From JAGVPT01 sp963772165 (lineage in GTDB: Bacteria; Bacteroidota; Ignavibacteria; UBA10030; UBA8401): a stretch of DNA of 64,000 nt. The position numbers and the translations under genes are program-made. The stretch lies in contig CAVYWA010000014.1 of the NCBI GenBank assembly GCA_963772165.1, forward strand, positions 287,316 to 351,315, read 5' to 3'. The notes below the pieces were generated by a model. It searched no databases and had not been told where the DNA came from. It saw only the letters and a list, made by a program, of their open reading frames with translations. Numbering within the stretch: position 1 is the stretch's first letter; the number at the start of each line of letters is the position of its first letter. Positions 28,062-37,044 of the stretch are shown here, piece after piece.

Positions 28062-28727
28062 ATGAAAAACTATGTGTCGAATGAAGACAAATCGGCAAAA
28101 ATGTTCGATTCGGACTTCATGGAGTTTTTTACCCACATTCATCCCTCGCTGCCGTTGGTGATATACATTCCTGTCGTGGCCTATTCATTGTATGTTACCC
28201 ACATACAGATAAACGCCTCGCAGAGATTTTTTCTTTTTATCGGCGGCTTGTTCATATGGACGGTGACAGAGTACACGCTGCACCGCCATGTGTTTCATTT
28301 CATTCCGGAAAATTCGTGGGGAAAACGTCTGCATTTTATCATGCACGGCGTTCATCATGATTATCCGAATGATTCACGCCGCCTTGTGATGGCTCCCGCC
28401 ATCAGCATTCCGCTATCGATCCTTTTCTTTTTCTTGTTTAAAGCTGTGTGCGGGCCGAAATTCGTCTATCCGTTCTTTGCCGGTTTCATCACCGGTTATC
28501 TCTGTTACGACATGATGCATTATGCCATTCATCATTTTCCGATGAAGAACCGGGTCGGCATTTATTTGAGGAAGCATCACTTCCGCCACCATTACTCGGA
28601 TTCCGATGTTAATTTTGGAGTGAGTTCGCCGATGTGGGATGTTGTTTTCGGAACATTGAATGATGAGCGGAAAGAGAATTCCGAACCCGTTCTCGTTGAT
28701 GTGAATACTCGTGTAAAGCAACCTTAA
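28062..28727 (+). CDS. Fatty acid hydroxylase / sterol desaturase superfamily membrane protein
   Basis: The 221-residue membrane protein has hydrophobic segments at about 28-50, 57-75 and 120-150. It carries the diiron His clusters of the superfamily: HRHVFH, HGVHHDYPND, HYAIHH and HHFRHHYSD. The spacing is like fatty-acid 2-hydroxylases, which add a hydroxyl to lipid acyl chains and occur in bacteria making sphingolipid- or sulfonolipid-like lipids. The start follows a strong AGGAGGAG. It lies 11 bp before an ABC-transporter gene. The exact lipid substrate is not known. Confidence 0.88.
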   Translation: MKNYVSNEDKSAKMFDSDFMEFFTHIHPSLPLVIYIPVVAYSLYVTHIQINASQRFFLFIGGLFIWTVTEYTLHRHVFHFIPENSWGKRLHFIMHGVHHDYPNDSRRLVMAPAISIPLSILFFFLFKAVCGPKFVYPFFAGFITGYLCYDMMHYAIHHFPMKNRVGIYLRKHHFRHHYSDSDVNFGVSSPMWDVVFGTLNDERKENSEPVLVDVNTRVKQP

Positions 28728-28738
28728 ATTGAAATTAT

Positions 28739-29539
28739 TTGGAAACACCCATACTTGAAACTTATCAGCTGACTCGTCGTTACGGATCGCTTACCGCTGT
28801 CAACGCGGTGACGTTTTCCGTTCGTTCCGGCGAAGTCTTTGGTTTGATCGGCCCGAATGGAGCCGGCAAAACGACAACGATAAAAATGTTGACGACGCTC
28901 TTACCCCCCACATCGGGACAAGGGCTTGTTGCGGGCTTTGATATCGTACGGGATGCCCGGAGCGTTCGACGTTCCATCGGATATGTACCGCAGTTGGTTT
29001 CCGCAGACGGCAATCTCACCGGGTACGAAAATCTTCTCCTCTTCGCCAAGCTGTATGATATTCATGCAGGCGAGCGCCAGGATCGCATCCAGAAAGCCCT
29101 CGACTTCATGGAACTCGCTGAAGCTCGGAACAATCTTGTCAAAACATATTCCGGCGGGATGATCCGCCGGCTCGAAATTGCGCAGGCGGTGCTCCATCGG
29201 CCGCGCATTCTTTTTCTTGATGAGCCGACGGTAGGGCTTGACCCCGTCGCGCGTCAATCGGTCTGGAAGCAAGTCGAGCTTCTTGCGAAGCATGGAACGA
29301 CGGTGATTCTTACGACGCATTATATGGAGGAGGCGGAGACGATGTGCTCGCGCGTTGTCATAATGCACAAAGGGAACATCGTTGCGAACGGAAGCCCGGC
29401 AGAGCTAAAGAAATCTGTCGGCGGGAAGAAGACAACGCTTGACGATGTCTTCGCATTTTATTCGGGTAACACAATTGAATCCGGAGGAAGTTATCGTGAA
29501 ACATCAAGGGTCCGCCGTACTGCAAGGCGTCTGGGATGA
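28739..29539 (+). CDS. ABC transporter ATP-binding protein (DrrA type)
   Basis: The 266-residue ATPase has Walker A GPNGAGKTTTIKM, the Q-loop region YVPQL, signature YSGGMIRRLEIAQ, Walker B ILFLDEPTVGLD and the switch His in LTTHYMEEAE. The type is that of ATPases for two-component ABC-2 exporters. The first residues (TPILETYQLTRRYGSL) match the usual start. No ATG is near, so a TTG at 28739 is the likely start. The 3' end overlaps the permease start at 29496 by 44 bp, so the two are coupled. Confidence 0.92.
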   Translation: METPILETYQLTRRYGSLTAVNAVTFSVRSGEVFGLIGPNGAGKTTTIKMLTTLLPPTSGQGLVAGFDIVRDARSVRRSIGYVPQLVSADGNLTGYENLLLFAKLYDIHAGERQDRIQKALDFMELAEARNNLVKTYSGGMIRRLEIAQAVLHRPRILFLDEPTVGLDPVARQSVWKQVELLAKHGTTVILTTHYMEEAETMCSRVVIMHKGNIVANGSPAELKKSVGGKKTTLDDVFAFYSGNTIESGGSYRETSRVRRTARRLG

Positions 29540-30347
29540 TGTTGCAGTCACGCCGAAGCTTAGCGGAGGACAGGCGGTGCTGCAATTTGTTCGCAAAACA
29601 TTCGTGATTGCGGAACTTGAAGTCCGCAAATTGCGCCATGACCCGACCGAATTGCTCACGCGTGCATTACAGCCCGCTCTCTGGATGCTGATTTTTGGTG
29701 AGGTGTTCTCGCGCCTTCGCTCAATCCCCACCGGCTCGGTGGACTATCTGGATTTTCTGGCGCCGGGCATCCTGGCTCAGAGCGTTCTCTTCGTCGCTAT
29801 TTTTTATGGGATTGCAATCATCTGGGAGCGCGACCTCGGAATCATCCACAAATTTCTTGTCAGCCCTACACCACGGTCTGCCCTCGTGCTCGGCAAGGCA
29901 CTCTCCGCCGGGGTGCGCGGATTGTCGCAAGCGATCATCATCTATCTTCTTTCGCTGGTGCTCGGGGTGCACATTAATTGGAATCCGATTTCGCTTATTG
30001 GAATTTTGCTTTTTGTCTTTCTTGGCTCGGCACTGTTTTCGACCTTCTCGCTCATTATCGCATGCATTGTGAAAACGCGCGAACGTTTTATGGGCATAGG
30101 TCAGGTGATGACAATGCCGCTTTTTTTTGCAAGCAATGCGATATATCCGATCGCGATCATGCCATCATGGCTGAAGGCGATTGCACAGATCAATCCCCTT
30201 ACATACGAGGTGGACGCCCTGCGCGGATTAATGCTCGTGGGCGGAATCAGCGTTTATGGGCTGCCCTTCGATTTTGCAGCTTTGGCTGTTTCAACGGCTC
30301 TCCTCGTTGTAATCGGTGCGTTACTCTACCCCTCGGTTGTCGCTTAA
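29496..30347 (+). CDS. ABC-2 type transporter permease
   Basis: The permease should be 283 residues from a GTG at 29496, preceded by GGAGG (29483-29487). It has six membrane segments in the ABC-2 fold: LTRALQPALWMLIFGEVFSR, LAPGILAQSVLFVAIFYGIA, then ALSAGVRGLSQAIIIYLLSL, SLIGILLFVFLGSALFSTFS, MTMPLFFASNAIYPIAIMPS and a final C-terminal segment. The pair exports drugs or lipid/polysaccharide. The gene is followed after 15 bp by a dienelactone hydrolase gene, which may share the transcript. Confidence 0.9.
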   Translation: MKHQGSAVLQGVWDDVAVTPKLSGGQAVLQFVRKTFVIAELEVRKLRHDPTELLTRALQPALWMLIFGEVFSRLRSIPTGSVDYLDFLAPGILAQSVLFVAIFYGIAIIWERDLGIIHKFLVSPTPRSALVLGKALSAGVRGLSQAIIIYLLSLVLGVHINWNPISLIGILLFVFLGSALFSTFSLIIACIVKTRERFMGIGQVMTMPLFFASNAIYPIAIMPSWLKAIAQINPLTYEVDALRGLMLVGGISVYGLPFDFAALAVSTALLVVIGALLYPSVVA

Positions 30348-30362
30348 AATGAAAGCTCGCCT

Positions 30363-31067
30363 ATGGGAAACTACGTAACGGTAAAAGTTTCGGACGGTAC
30401 AGAGATGCGGGTCTATGTTTCACGACCGTCGAACCCGGGAAAACATCCGGGGATCATCGTCTATCAGGAAGCTTTTGGCGTCAATGCTCACATTCGCGAC
30501 GTAGCAGACAGGTTCGCGCGTGAAGGATACGTGGCCGTCGCCCCTGAGTTGTTTCATCGAACGGGAATCGGTGTTGAGGGAGACTATAATGATTTCACGG
30601 GGATGCAGAAACATTTTGCGGCGATCAAAGAGGACCTTGTTGAAGCCGATGTGCGTGCATCTTATGATTGGTTGGTTGGCGATTCGTCGGTAGATGCCAA
30701 TCGCACCGCTTGTATTGGCTTTTGTATGGGCGGACGCATTGCGTTTCAGACGAACACCATTCTTCCTGTGAAAGCGGCGATCAGTTTTTATGGAGGAGGC
30801 ATCGCAGAAACATTTGTCGGCAGGATCCCCCAGCTTCATGGTGCCGCGCTGATGTTCTGGGGGGGACGTGATAAGCGAATTTTTCCCGAACACATCCATA
30901 CTATCATAGAAGGCTTTCGATCCGCTCATAAATTGTACACCAACGTTATGTTTTCTGAAGCCGAGCATGGTTTCTTTAACGATGCCCGGACTACATATCA
31001 CAAAGAATCAGCCGAGCAAGCCTGGCCGCTTCTCCTTCATTTTTTGCGGACTCACCTCGGAGATTAG
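30363..31067 (+). CDS. Dienelactone hydrolase family protein
   Basis: The 234-residue alpha/beta hydrolase has the Cys nucleophile in CIGFCMGGRIAF (about residue 122), the acid Asp in FWGGRDKRI, and the catalytic His in EHGFFND. This Cys-His-Asp set is that of dienelactone hydrolases, which open lactone rings. Many paralogues have other ester substrates. The frame is intact and complete. It lies 15 bp after the ABC permease. Confidence 0.9.
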   Translation: MGNYVTVKVSDGTEMRVYVSRPSNPGKHPGIIVYQEAFGVNAHIRDVADRFAREGYVAVAPELFHRTGIGVEGDYNDFTGMQKHFAAIKEDLVEADVRASYDWLVGDSSVDANRTACIGFCMGGRIAFQTNTILPVKAAISFYGGGIAETFVGRIPQLHGAALMFWGGRDKRIFPEHIHTIIEGFRSAHKLYTNVMFSEAEHGFFNDARTTYHKESAEQAWPLLLHFLRTHLGD

Positions 31068-31309
31068 AGATTCCTGATTGACCTCGGAACCCCCGCTAAG
31101 AGCAGTATTTGTCTATCCATCCTAAGGATTTTGCATTCCCACCATTCGTTAGATAGAATTCCTGTTTCTTTCCCTGCCGGAGAAAAGAGTCATTAGTATG
31201 AAGCAGGATGCCTTCCACAGATTGGAATCTTACGGCTTGATGTGATGTTGTGAAATCAACCGGGAGAGTCTCACACCTCCTTTTCTTTCACCGTACGCTT
31301 CTAAAATAT

Positions 31310-31507
31310 ATGAAGATGAAATTGGTCTTCGTTGTTTTTCTTCTTCTGTTCCCTGCATGCGGGAGCTCAAAGCAATTTGATGCAATTCCTTCCAATATTG
31401 GACAGAACGTTCCCAAAGAGGCGATAGCTATGATAGCTGAATCATACACATTCGCCCCGGAAGTCATTCGGGTGAAAGCTGGTCTGGTAATAAACAATGG
31501 TTATTAA
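31310..31507 (+). pseudogene. Truncated cupredoxin-like lipoprotein
   Basis: ATG 31310 opens with a lipoprotein signal (VFVVFLLLFPACGSSKQF, lipobox Cys about residue 17). AMIAESYTFAPEVIRVKAG follows, the usual first strands of periplasmic cupredoxins. It stops after VINNGY, before the His and Cys copper ligands. No continuation is seen in other frames. It lies 100 bp before the molybdopterin enzyme and was perhaps its electron partner. It is probably inactive. Confidence 0.5.
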
Positions 31508-31607
31508 GGAAACTTTTCCTATTTTGCTGGTGTTGTCATGGGACATTTGCCCAATACTTTTTGACCCGCATCGCTAAACAACGATTTTCAAGACAGACGA
31601 AAAAATA

Positions 31608-32318
31608 GTGAAGTCTCCGAAAGTGAATAATCTGACACGCCGCGATCTGTTGAAATTTTCGCCTCTGGTTCTTCTTGCGGCGTGCGATGTCGCCCCGGAA
31701 GGAAGAACTGCATCGTTTCTTCATTCCGTGCAATTATTCAACGATTGGGTTCAAGCGAAAGTTTTTAGTCCATCAAAACTTGCGCCTGAATTTTCCGATG
31801 CCGACCTGACACCGGAAACGGGATTCCGCATAAACGGAAAGGATGAGGATGCCCCGGACATCGACCTCGATACTTGGGCGCTGAGTATCGAAGGAATGGT
31901 GAAAAAAAACGGCTCCTATACTCTTCAGCAGATTGCCGAAATGCCGAAACGCGTGATGAATACGCGCCACTGCTGTGTGGAAGGTTGGAGTATGATTCCA
32001 AAATGGGGAGGGACGCCTCTGCGCAGTTTTCTTGAGTTCGCGGGGGCCGACCTGCAAGCGAAGTATCTGTCTGTTCAATGCGGCGACGACTACTATACGG
32101 CGTTCGATATGCCGAGCGCGTTACATCCACAAACACTATTGTGCTATGAAGCCTACGGTAAGCCTCTCTCGCTCGAACACGGCGCACCCGTCCGGATTGT
32201 GATGCCGACAAAACTCGGATACAAAAGTGCAAAGTGGATCAATAAACTCATCGTCACGAATGAAAAACCGGGGGGCTACTGGGAAGACCAGGGTTATGAT
32301 TGGTTCGCAGGAATTTGA
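31608..32318 (+). CDS. Molybdopterin-dependent oxidoreductase, Tat-exported (sulfite-oxidase/MsrP fold)
   Basis: The 236-residue protein has a twin-arginine motif TRRDLLKF followed by a short hydrophobic segment ending in a lipobox-like LLAAC, so it should be folded in the cytoplasm and exported by Tat, perhaps lipid-anchored. The core holds RHCCVEGWS, where one Cys ligates molybdenum as in MsrP and sulfite oxidase, WGGTPLRSFL, and PTKLGYKSAKWI near the cofactor. A GTG at 31608 is the given start; GTG 31623 is equally possible. A cytochrome b gene lies 238 bp on, the usual partner (as MsrP-MsrQ). TatA-like genes are at 58.9 kb. Confidence 0.88.
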   Translation: MKSPKVNNLTRRDLLKFSPLVLLAACDVAPEGRTASFLHSVQLFNDWVQAKVFSPSKLAPEFSDADLTPETGFRINGKDEDAPDIDLDTWALSIEGMVKKNGSYTLQQIAEMPKRVMNTRHCCVEGWSMIPKWGGTPLRSFLEFAGADLQAKYLSVQCGDDYYTAFDMPSALHPQTLLCYEAYGKPLSLEHGAPVRIVMPTKLGYKSAKWINKLIVTNEKPGGYWEDQGYDWFAGI

Positions 32319-32553
32319 ATGAAACTCGCTCTTGTGTTACGGATGCTGATTGTCGGGGCGGCCTTGTCGATCGTCCTCGGCTGTTCCGGCAAGCTCAAAC
32401 AGCATGAAGTGTTCGTCATCAAAAAAACACATACCTACCACCGTCGAAGGATGTCCGCCGACAAACATGGCAAAAACTACGATCATGACTGCTGCGGAGG
32501 CTAAAGCCGAAAAATATAAGCCGTGTCCGGTGTGTAAACCGGATAGCGAGTAA
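32319..32553 (+). pseudogene. Small lipoprotein with CxxC metal-binding tail, one frameshift
   Basis: ATG 32319 overlaps nothing and directly follows the oxidoreductase stop. The signal and lipobox are MLIVGAALSIVLGCSGKLK. The frame carries KTHTYHR and is then lost near 32445. The next frame continues TVEGCPPTNMAKTTIMTAAE and ends in KPCPVCKPDSE. Joined, they give H-x-YHR/C...M-K...A--KPCPVCKP, the pattern of Ada-like metal-binding tails found in exported proteins. The stop is 3 bp before the cytochrome gene. A single indel separates the halves. Confidence 0.65.
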
Positions 32554-32556
32554 ATT

Positions 32557-33189
32557 ATGGCACGCAACGGCAAGGAATTTCATCATCCTCTCGTTATTCG
32601 ACTTACCCACTGGATTAATTTCATCGCGCTGGGAATTATGGTCGCCAGCGGACTGCAAATATACAATGCCTCTCCGATCATCAATTTTGAATTTCCTCCC
32701 GTCATAACCTTGGGTGGATGGCTCGCCGGTGCTCGCATGTGGCATTTTTTTGGGATGTGGATACTTTTTTTAAATGGCCTTGTTTGGGTGGTATACAATA
32801 TGGTGACGAGGCATGGCCGGCAGACAACAATTTTCAGGAAGCAAGATGTACCCGGAGTTTTTCCGATGATCCAGTATTACCTGAGAATTCGGAAAGAACA
32901 TCCGTCCGTCAAGAAGTATAACTCGTTGCAAAAGCTCGCTTATACTTCGGTTGCATTGCTTGGCGTTGGTTCTGTGGTAAGCGGGATATCAATGTACTGG
33001 CCGGTTCAATGTCATGTTATTACCGCATTGTTCGGCGGTTATGACGCGGCACGGGGCTGGCATTTTTTCTTCACCCTGTCATTTATTTTTTTCTTTTTCG
33101 GCCATATCGTGATGGTTATTATTTCTGGATGGTCGAATTTTGTTTCCATGGTCACAGGGTGGAAGAAAACAATGATCAACGATCGATAG
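32557..33189 (+). CDS. Cytochrome b561-type membrane subunit
   Basis: The 210-residue inner-membrane protein has four to five hydrophobic segments: WINFIALGIMVASGLQIYN, MWILFLNGLVWVVYNMV, TSVALLGVGSVVSGISMYW and FFFTLSFIFFFFGHIVMVII. His residues in RLTHWINF, MWHFFGM, GWHFFFT and FGHIVMV are placed to bind two b hemes. It should pass quinol electrons to or from the Tat-exported molybdoenzyme two genes upstream. The gene starts 3 bp after the small lipoprotein, as in one operon. Confidence 0.88.
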   Translation: MARNGKEFHHPLVIRLTHWINFIALGIMVASGLQIYNASPIINFEFPPVITLGGWLAGARMWHFFGMWILFLNGLVWVVYNMVTRHGRQTTIFRKQDVPGVFPMIQYYLRIRKEHPSVKKYNSLQKLAYTSVALLGVGSVVSGISMYWPVQCHVITALFGGYDAARGWHFFFTLSFIFFFFGHIVMVIISGWSNFVSMVTGWKKTMINDR

Positions 33190-33362
33190 GCAAGAGTCAT
33201 ACATATAGATAATCAGTCCAACGGCGCATCTCCCTGACTTCACGGGCTGAGTTGAACACCGAACACATCTTCTCGTGTTCCTTATCGTTGTCTTACTCGT
33301 CGCAAAAGTGAAGCTCATACCAAAGGCCGAAGAAGGAGTTAAAAATACCCTGCGCAGTTATC

Positions 33363-33500
33363 ACAGATAACGGTTACAAAACGGGGAAACGTACCGGCAA
33401 GAATATTGGACGCTCTATTTGACTGACAAAGAGGGGCCTATTCGCTACGTCTACATCGGAGATGGAAACTATGATAAAACTGACCAGAAAGTTATCTCTT
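33363..33500 (+). pseudogene. Gene fragment upstream of the esterase
   Basis: An open stretch reads TYRQEYWTLYLTDKEGPIRY and VYIGDGNYDKTDQ, with coding-like composition. It lacks a start and runs to a TAA at 33498-33500, after the first possible start of the esterase gene in another frame. It looks like the tail of a lost gene. The family is not recognised. Confidence 0.35.
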
Positions 33501-33551
33501 AACTCGCCGAATCGACCGGAAGCAAAAAAAACAGCGAGCGTGCAATTTGTT

Positions 33552-34535
33552 ATGGAAAACCTAAATCCAAATACTCACCGGCGAAATTTTAATGTGGGAA
33601 GGATTTTTTTCTTATCGTTTTGCTTCACGTTATGCATCGGTTCTTTTCAGTCGATTCGTTCCGGACCGCTCCACTCAGCCCGCCTTACGATAAACAACCT
33701 CAAGAGGGAATTTCTTTTTTATGTCCCAAAGCATTTGTCCGATGCGCCGAAGCTGGTATTCGTCCTTCATGGATCGGGGATGGAAGCAAAAGGAATGCAG
33801 GTGCTGACGGGAGGAGAGTTTGATAAACTCGCCGACAAGAATAAAGACATGATTATTGTCTATCCTCAAGGGTACGGGCGATACTGGAATGACTGCAGAA
33901 AGTCGGCGACATTTGATTCGAAGAAGTTGCATGTCGACGATGTTGCCTTCTTTGAAAGCATGATTAAATATTTCAGAGACAATTATGCCGTCGACGAGCA
34001 AGAAGTTTTTGCGACTGGGTACTCGAACGGCGCACAAATGTGTTTTAAGCTTGCAAAAGTGCGTCCCGGCATTTTCAAAGGATTTGCCGCAGTCGCTGCA
34101 AACCTTCCGTCATTGACAAACGACGATTGTATCCAGGCGAACCAGCCTGTTTCGATGCTCGTGCTTAACGGAACCGCCGACCCCATCAATCCCTATAATG
34201 GCGGCGTGGTTAAAACGGGGGATGGCAAGGAACGGGGAGAGGTGATGTCTGCGAATCAGACATTGCAGTACTGGCTGGCATTAGATAAAGGGGATACAAC
34301 TTCACAAAAAGTGTTTGAATTCCCGGATATCAATAAGAGCGATAAATCGACGGCAGTCGGATATACGTACGATTGTGTCCAAACGGGAAAGGAAGTGGTG
34401 TTCATCAAGGTGATCAACGGCGGGCATATTTTTATGAATACGGGTTTCCATTTATGGCCGAGAGTTTTCGGTAATGTCAATAAAGACATTAGCGCGCCGC
34501 AAATCATCATGGAGTTCTTCCGAGGCCTTAAATAA
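33552..34535 (+). CDS. Secreted PHB-depolymerase/feruloyl-esterase-type hydrolase (LpqC family)
   Basis: The alpha/beta hydrolase has about 327 residues from ATG 33552 (ATG 33462 is also in frame). It has an N-terminal signal (IFFLSFCFTLCIGSFQS). LVFVLHGSGMEAKGMQ follows, then the nucleophile Ser in VFATGYSNGAQMC, the Asp in LNGTADPINPYNGG and the His in INGGHIFMN. The order and motifs are those of the esterase/PHB depolymerase family. It should cleave short esters such as hydroxybutyrate oligomers or feruloyl side groups outside the cytoplasm. It is monocistronic and followed by a double hairpin. Confidence 0.85.
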   Translation: MENLNPNTHRRNFNVGRIFFLSFCFTLCIGSFQSIRSGPLHSARLTINNLKREFLFYVPKHLSDAPKLVFVLHGSGMEAKGMQVLTGGEFDKLADKNKDMIIVYPQGYGRYWNDCRKSATFDSKKLHVDDVAFFESMIKYFRDNYAVDEQEVFATGYSNGAQMCFKLAKVRPGIFKGFAAVAANLPSLTNDDCIQANQPVSMLVLNGTADPINPYNGGVVKTGDGKERGEVMSANQTLQYWLALDKGDTTSQKVFEFPDINKSDKSTAVGYTYDCVQTGKEVVFIKVINGGHIFMNTGFHLWPRVFGNVNKDISAPQIIMEFFRGLK

Positions 34536-34549
34536 AATCTCGGATGGGG

Positions 34550-34586
34550 ACGGAGTGCCGCTCCGTGGCGTCCCGGACGGCGGGAC
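34550..34586 (+). repeat. Double hairpin after the esterase gene
   Basis: Two adjacent stem-loops: ACGGAG (34550-34555) with CTCCGT (34561-34566), and GTCCCG (34570-34575) with CGGGAC (34581-34586). Each loop is five bases. There is no T run, so this may be a REP-like element or an mRNA end protector. Confidence 0.5.
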
Positions 34587-34727
34587 AATCTCCTCCATCA
34601 ATGAAGATCGCTCCCCCGCAATGACCTTCAAACTGTAGCACGACCGAATTCATTGTTTACTATGCACTTATGTTGTATCTTTATAAAGATAAATTAGTCT
34701 GTCCAGAACAATGAAAGGAAAAGGCTG

Positions 34728-34994
34728 ATGCCTGAAAATGTATCTATCGAATTACGTTGTAATAAAAATACTGGCGGATCGTATACCGCGCACACATATA
34801 TCAACGGTAAAAAAAATGATGGAGCGGAATTTTCCGTCAACCGGGGGAATTTGGATCTGATCGTTTTGCTGCACGCCAAAGTAAAAAAGCTTTATCCGTC
34901 AGCGGAAATTCGCGTAAAAGGGTTGGATAAAATGTCCATGGATACGATCCTTCGCGCAGAACGCAGCGAACCACAGGGAATGAAAAATAAATAA
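34728..34994 (+). CDS. Small hypothetical protein, 88 residues
   Basis: I do not recognise the family. It opens with PENVSIELRCNKNTGGSYTA, continues in short beta strands (AHTYINGKKNDGAEFSVN), then a helix LDLIVLLHAKVKKLYPSAEI, and ends polar. There is no signal peptide, so it is likely cytoplasmic. AAAGGAAAAGG precedes the ATG at a fitting distance. It lies between the esterase and a membrane protein gene. Confidence 0.65.
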   Translation: MPENVSIELRCNKNTGGSYTAHTYINGKKNDGAEFSVNRGNLDLIVLLHAKVKKLYPSAEIRVKGLDKMSMDTILRAERSEPQGMKNK

Positions 34995-35038
34995 AGCATC
35001 CAGCCTCTGGACACCGGATACAGAACTCAAAGCATCAA

Positions 35039-35593
35039 TTGACGGACCCCGCGGCCAACATATTACCCCCATCCCGCTCAACGTTTGTCACTGGCCTGGC
35101 ACTTGTTTCGATCGTTGTTTCACTATTTTTTCTCGTGACGGACACCACCGGATTAATCTCATACGTAAACCTTACCAATAGTTCTGAATACCAAATGGCA
35201 ATGCGATTATTGCAAGCGTACCAGCCGGACGCCGCATCGCTGAGCCTTACTTCAGGATGGATGCTGGCGTCGAGCATCATCGGCCTTGCATTAAACACTG
35301 CAACGATTGTAGTTTCATGCGCATTGTTCAAACGCGTGAAATGGGGGAGGATTTCCTTCATTGCTCTCGTCTGGATTCAAACCGCATATTACATTCTCTC
35401 TTCGATTGGCGGATACTACACGGCGCAATCATTTCTCGGCAATACCGGAATAGCTCAGATGGTCGGCGGTTCCGGCCTAATGGCATTCGGAGAAGTTGCA
35501 GCCGTCCTTGGCGGACTGTTCGTGGTTGGGGTCGCAGCGTTCATTGTGTGGAGGTTGTCGTCGGCGGATATAAGGCGGGAATTCAATGATTGA
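35039..35593 (+). CDS. Hypothetical four-helix membrane protein
   Basis: The 184-residue protein has hydrophobic segments at about 17-40 (FVTGLALVSIVVSLFFLVTD), 73-96 (WMLASSIIGLALNTATIVVS), 103-123 and 145-170 (GEVAAVLGGLFVVGVAAFIV). The pattern resembles small DUF-type membrane proteins with four helices. No family is named. The likely start is TTG 35039; no ATG or GTG lies suitably near. The frame is intact. The 272 bp after it hold no gene. Confidence 0.65.
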   Translation: MTDPAANILPPSRSTFVTGLALVSIVVSLFFLVTDTTGLISYVNLTNSSEYQMAMRLLQAYQPDAASLSLTSGWMLASSIIGLALNTATIVVSCALFKRVKWGRISFIALVWIQTAYYILSSIGGYYTAQSFLGNTGIAQMVGGSGLMAFGEVAAVLGGLFVVGVAAFIVWRLSSADIRREFND

Positions 35594-35865
35594 AACTTCT
35601 GAAAAAACAGTATCGCGCGAAGACGCAAAGCCGCGTAATTTTTTTATGTATTTTGCACCTCTGCGTGAGATAGACTTTCCCGATTCTTGATTAGAAGGTA
35701 AAAGTCCTTCCAAGGGTCTGCATGAGGCTCTCTGCTCCAAACACCACGAACTTATTGCTGTTTACTTCTCCAATTGAAAATCGTATCTTTGTAGCCGATG
35801 AGTTTTCTCATCGATCTCGAACACTTAAATCACGAATATGTTCCATCAAATAACTATCATGATAG

Positions 35866-37044
35866 ATGACACTTATGTTGAACATTGCATTATTTGGCCC
35901 TCCGGGAGCCGGAAAAGGGACTCAGTCAGAATTCCTCATAGAAAAATATAATTTATTTTATATCTCTACGGGTGACCTGCTAAGAAAGGAAATTGCAAAC
36001 CACACAAAATTGGGGATGGAAGCTCAGAGTATTATCGCGTCGGGGGGGTTAGTCTCGGACGAAATCATTGTTCAAATCATCGAAAAGACAATCACCGATA
36101 ATCCCGATTCCAACGGTTTTTTGTTCGACGGTTTTCCACGTACATATATTCAGGCCTATATTCTCGAAGGTTTGATGCTGAAATTGAATACGTCGTTAAA
36201 TTGTCTTATCAGCCTCAATGTGCCGGAAGAAATCTCTGTATCGCGTCTATTGAATAGAGGCAAAACGTCCGGCCGCACTGACGACAATGAAACGGTCATC
36301 CGCAACAGGCTTAAAGAATACCATGAGAAAACACTTCCCGTCCTGCAATTCTACAAGGATAAAGGAATCTTTTTTGAAGTTGACGGCAGTGCCGGCATCG
36401 AAGACGTTACGAAAAGCATCACAGAAATCATCAAGCAAGAGTTAAGCAAACGCCTGCTCAATATTGTTCTTTTCGGTTATCCGGGATCAGGGCGGGGCTC
36501 TCACGGCAAGGCGCTCGCGAAACAGTTCGGGCTGGAATATGTTGCAACGGGAGAGATGCTTCAACAGGAAATTGAAAAAAAATCCGAGATCGGAAAAAAG
36601 ATTACGGAACTCTATGAGAATGGGCAGCTCGTCGGTGACGAAATAGTCGTCCAATTGATCGAGAAGAAGCTGGCTAATCACAATAACGTCAAGGGTTTCA
36701 TCTTTAAAGGATTTCCGCGAACGTTGGTACAGTCGTACATTTTGGACGGGCTGTTGAAAAAGCACGATTCGTCAATTGCAAAAATCATCGAAATAGAAGT
36801 CCCGATGCTGGAACTCATCAATCGCCTTGACGCAAGAAGTAAAACCGATCGTTGCATGCCTTACGACACAAGCACGGCAAAAATTGTCAAGCGCCTCGGA
36901 GAGCACGAGAAGAAAACAGTTCCTGTTATCGAAAAGTACAATCAATTGCACGGAGTCGTAAAAATAGACGGCATGGGAACATTTGAAGAAGTGTATAAGA
37001 GGATTTCATTTGAGGTAGAAAACGGGTTCAAGAATATGAGATAG
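35866..37044 (+). CDS. Fused double adenylate kinase, second domain degenerate
   Basis: The 392-residue protein consists of two NMP-kinase domains of the short-LID type. The first (about 1-190) is complete: P-loop GPPGAGKGTQ with Lys17, YISTGDLLRKEI, GFLFDGFPRT and GRTDDNETVIRNRL. The second (about 198-392) is clearly homologous (GYPGSGRGSHG, YVATGEMLQQEI, GFIFKGFPRT, SKTDRCMPYDTSTAKIVKRL). However, the P-loop Lys is Arg210, the TGD-LR Arg is Gln, and the LID Arg/Asp set is altered. The first half should interconvert AMP, ATP and ADP. The second probably lost catalysis and may regulate or bind a nucleotide. It is preceded by 270 bp without genes. Bacteroidota carry other adenylate kinase fusions, but this tandem form is unusual. 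Confidence 0.88.
   Translation: MTLMLNIALFGPPGAGKGTQSEFLIEKYNLFYISTGDLLRKEIANHTKLGMEAQSIIASGGLVSDEIIVQIIEKTITDNPDSNGFLFDGFPRTYIQAYILEGLMLKLNTSLNCLISLNVPEEISVSRLLNRGKTSGRTDDNETVIRNRLKEYHEKTLPVLQFYKDKGIFFEVDGSAGIEDVTKSITEIIKQELSKRLLNIVLFGYPGSGRGSHGKALAKQFGLEYVATGEMLQQEIEKKSEIGKKITELYENGQLVGDEIVVQLIEKKLANHNNVKGFIFKGFPRTLVQSYILDGLLKKHDSSIAKIIEIEVPMLELINRLDARSKTDRCMPYDTSTAKIVKRLGEHEKKTVPVIEKYNQLHGVVKIDGMGTFEEVYKRISFEVENGFKNMR

Noticed and set aside
36464..36646. Extra ORF inside the double adenylate kinase gene
   Set aside because: It lies wholly in another frame of the second kinase domain, whose homology to the first domain is clear.
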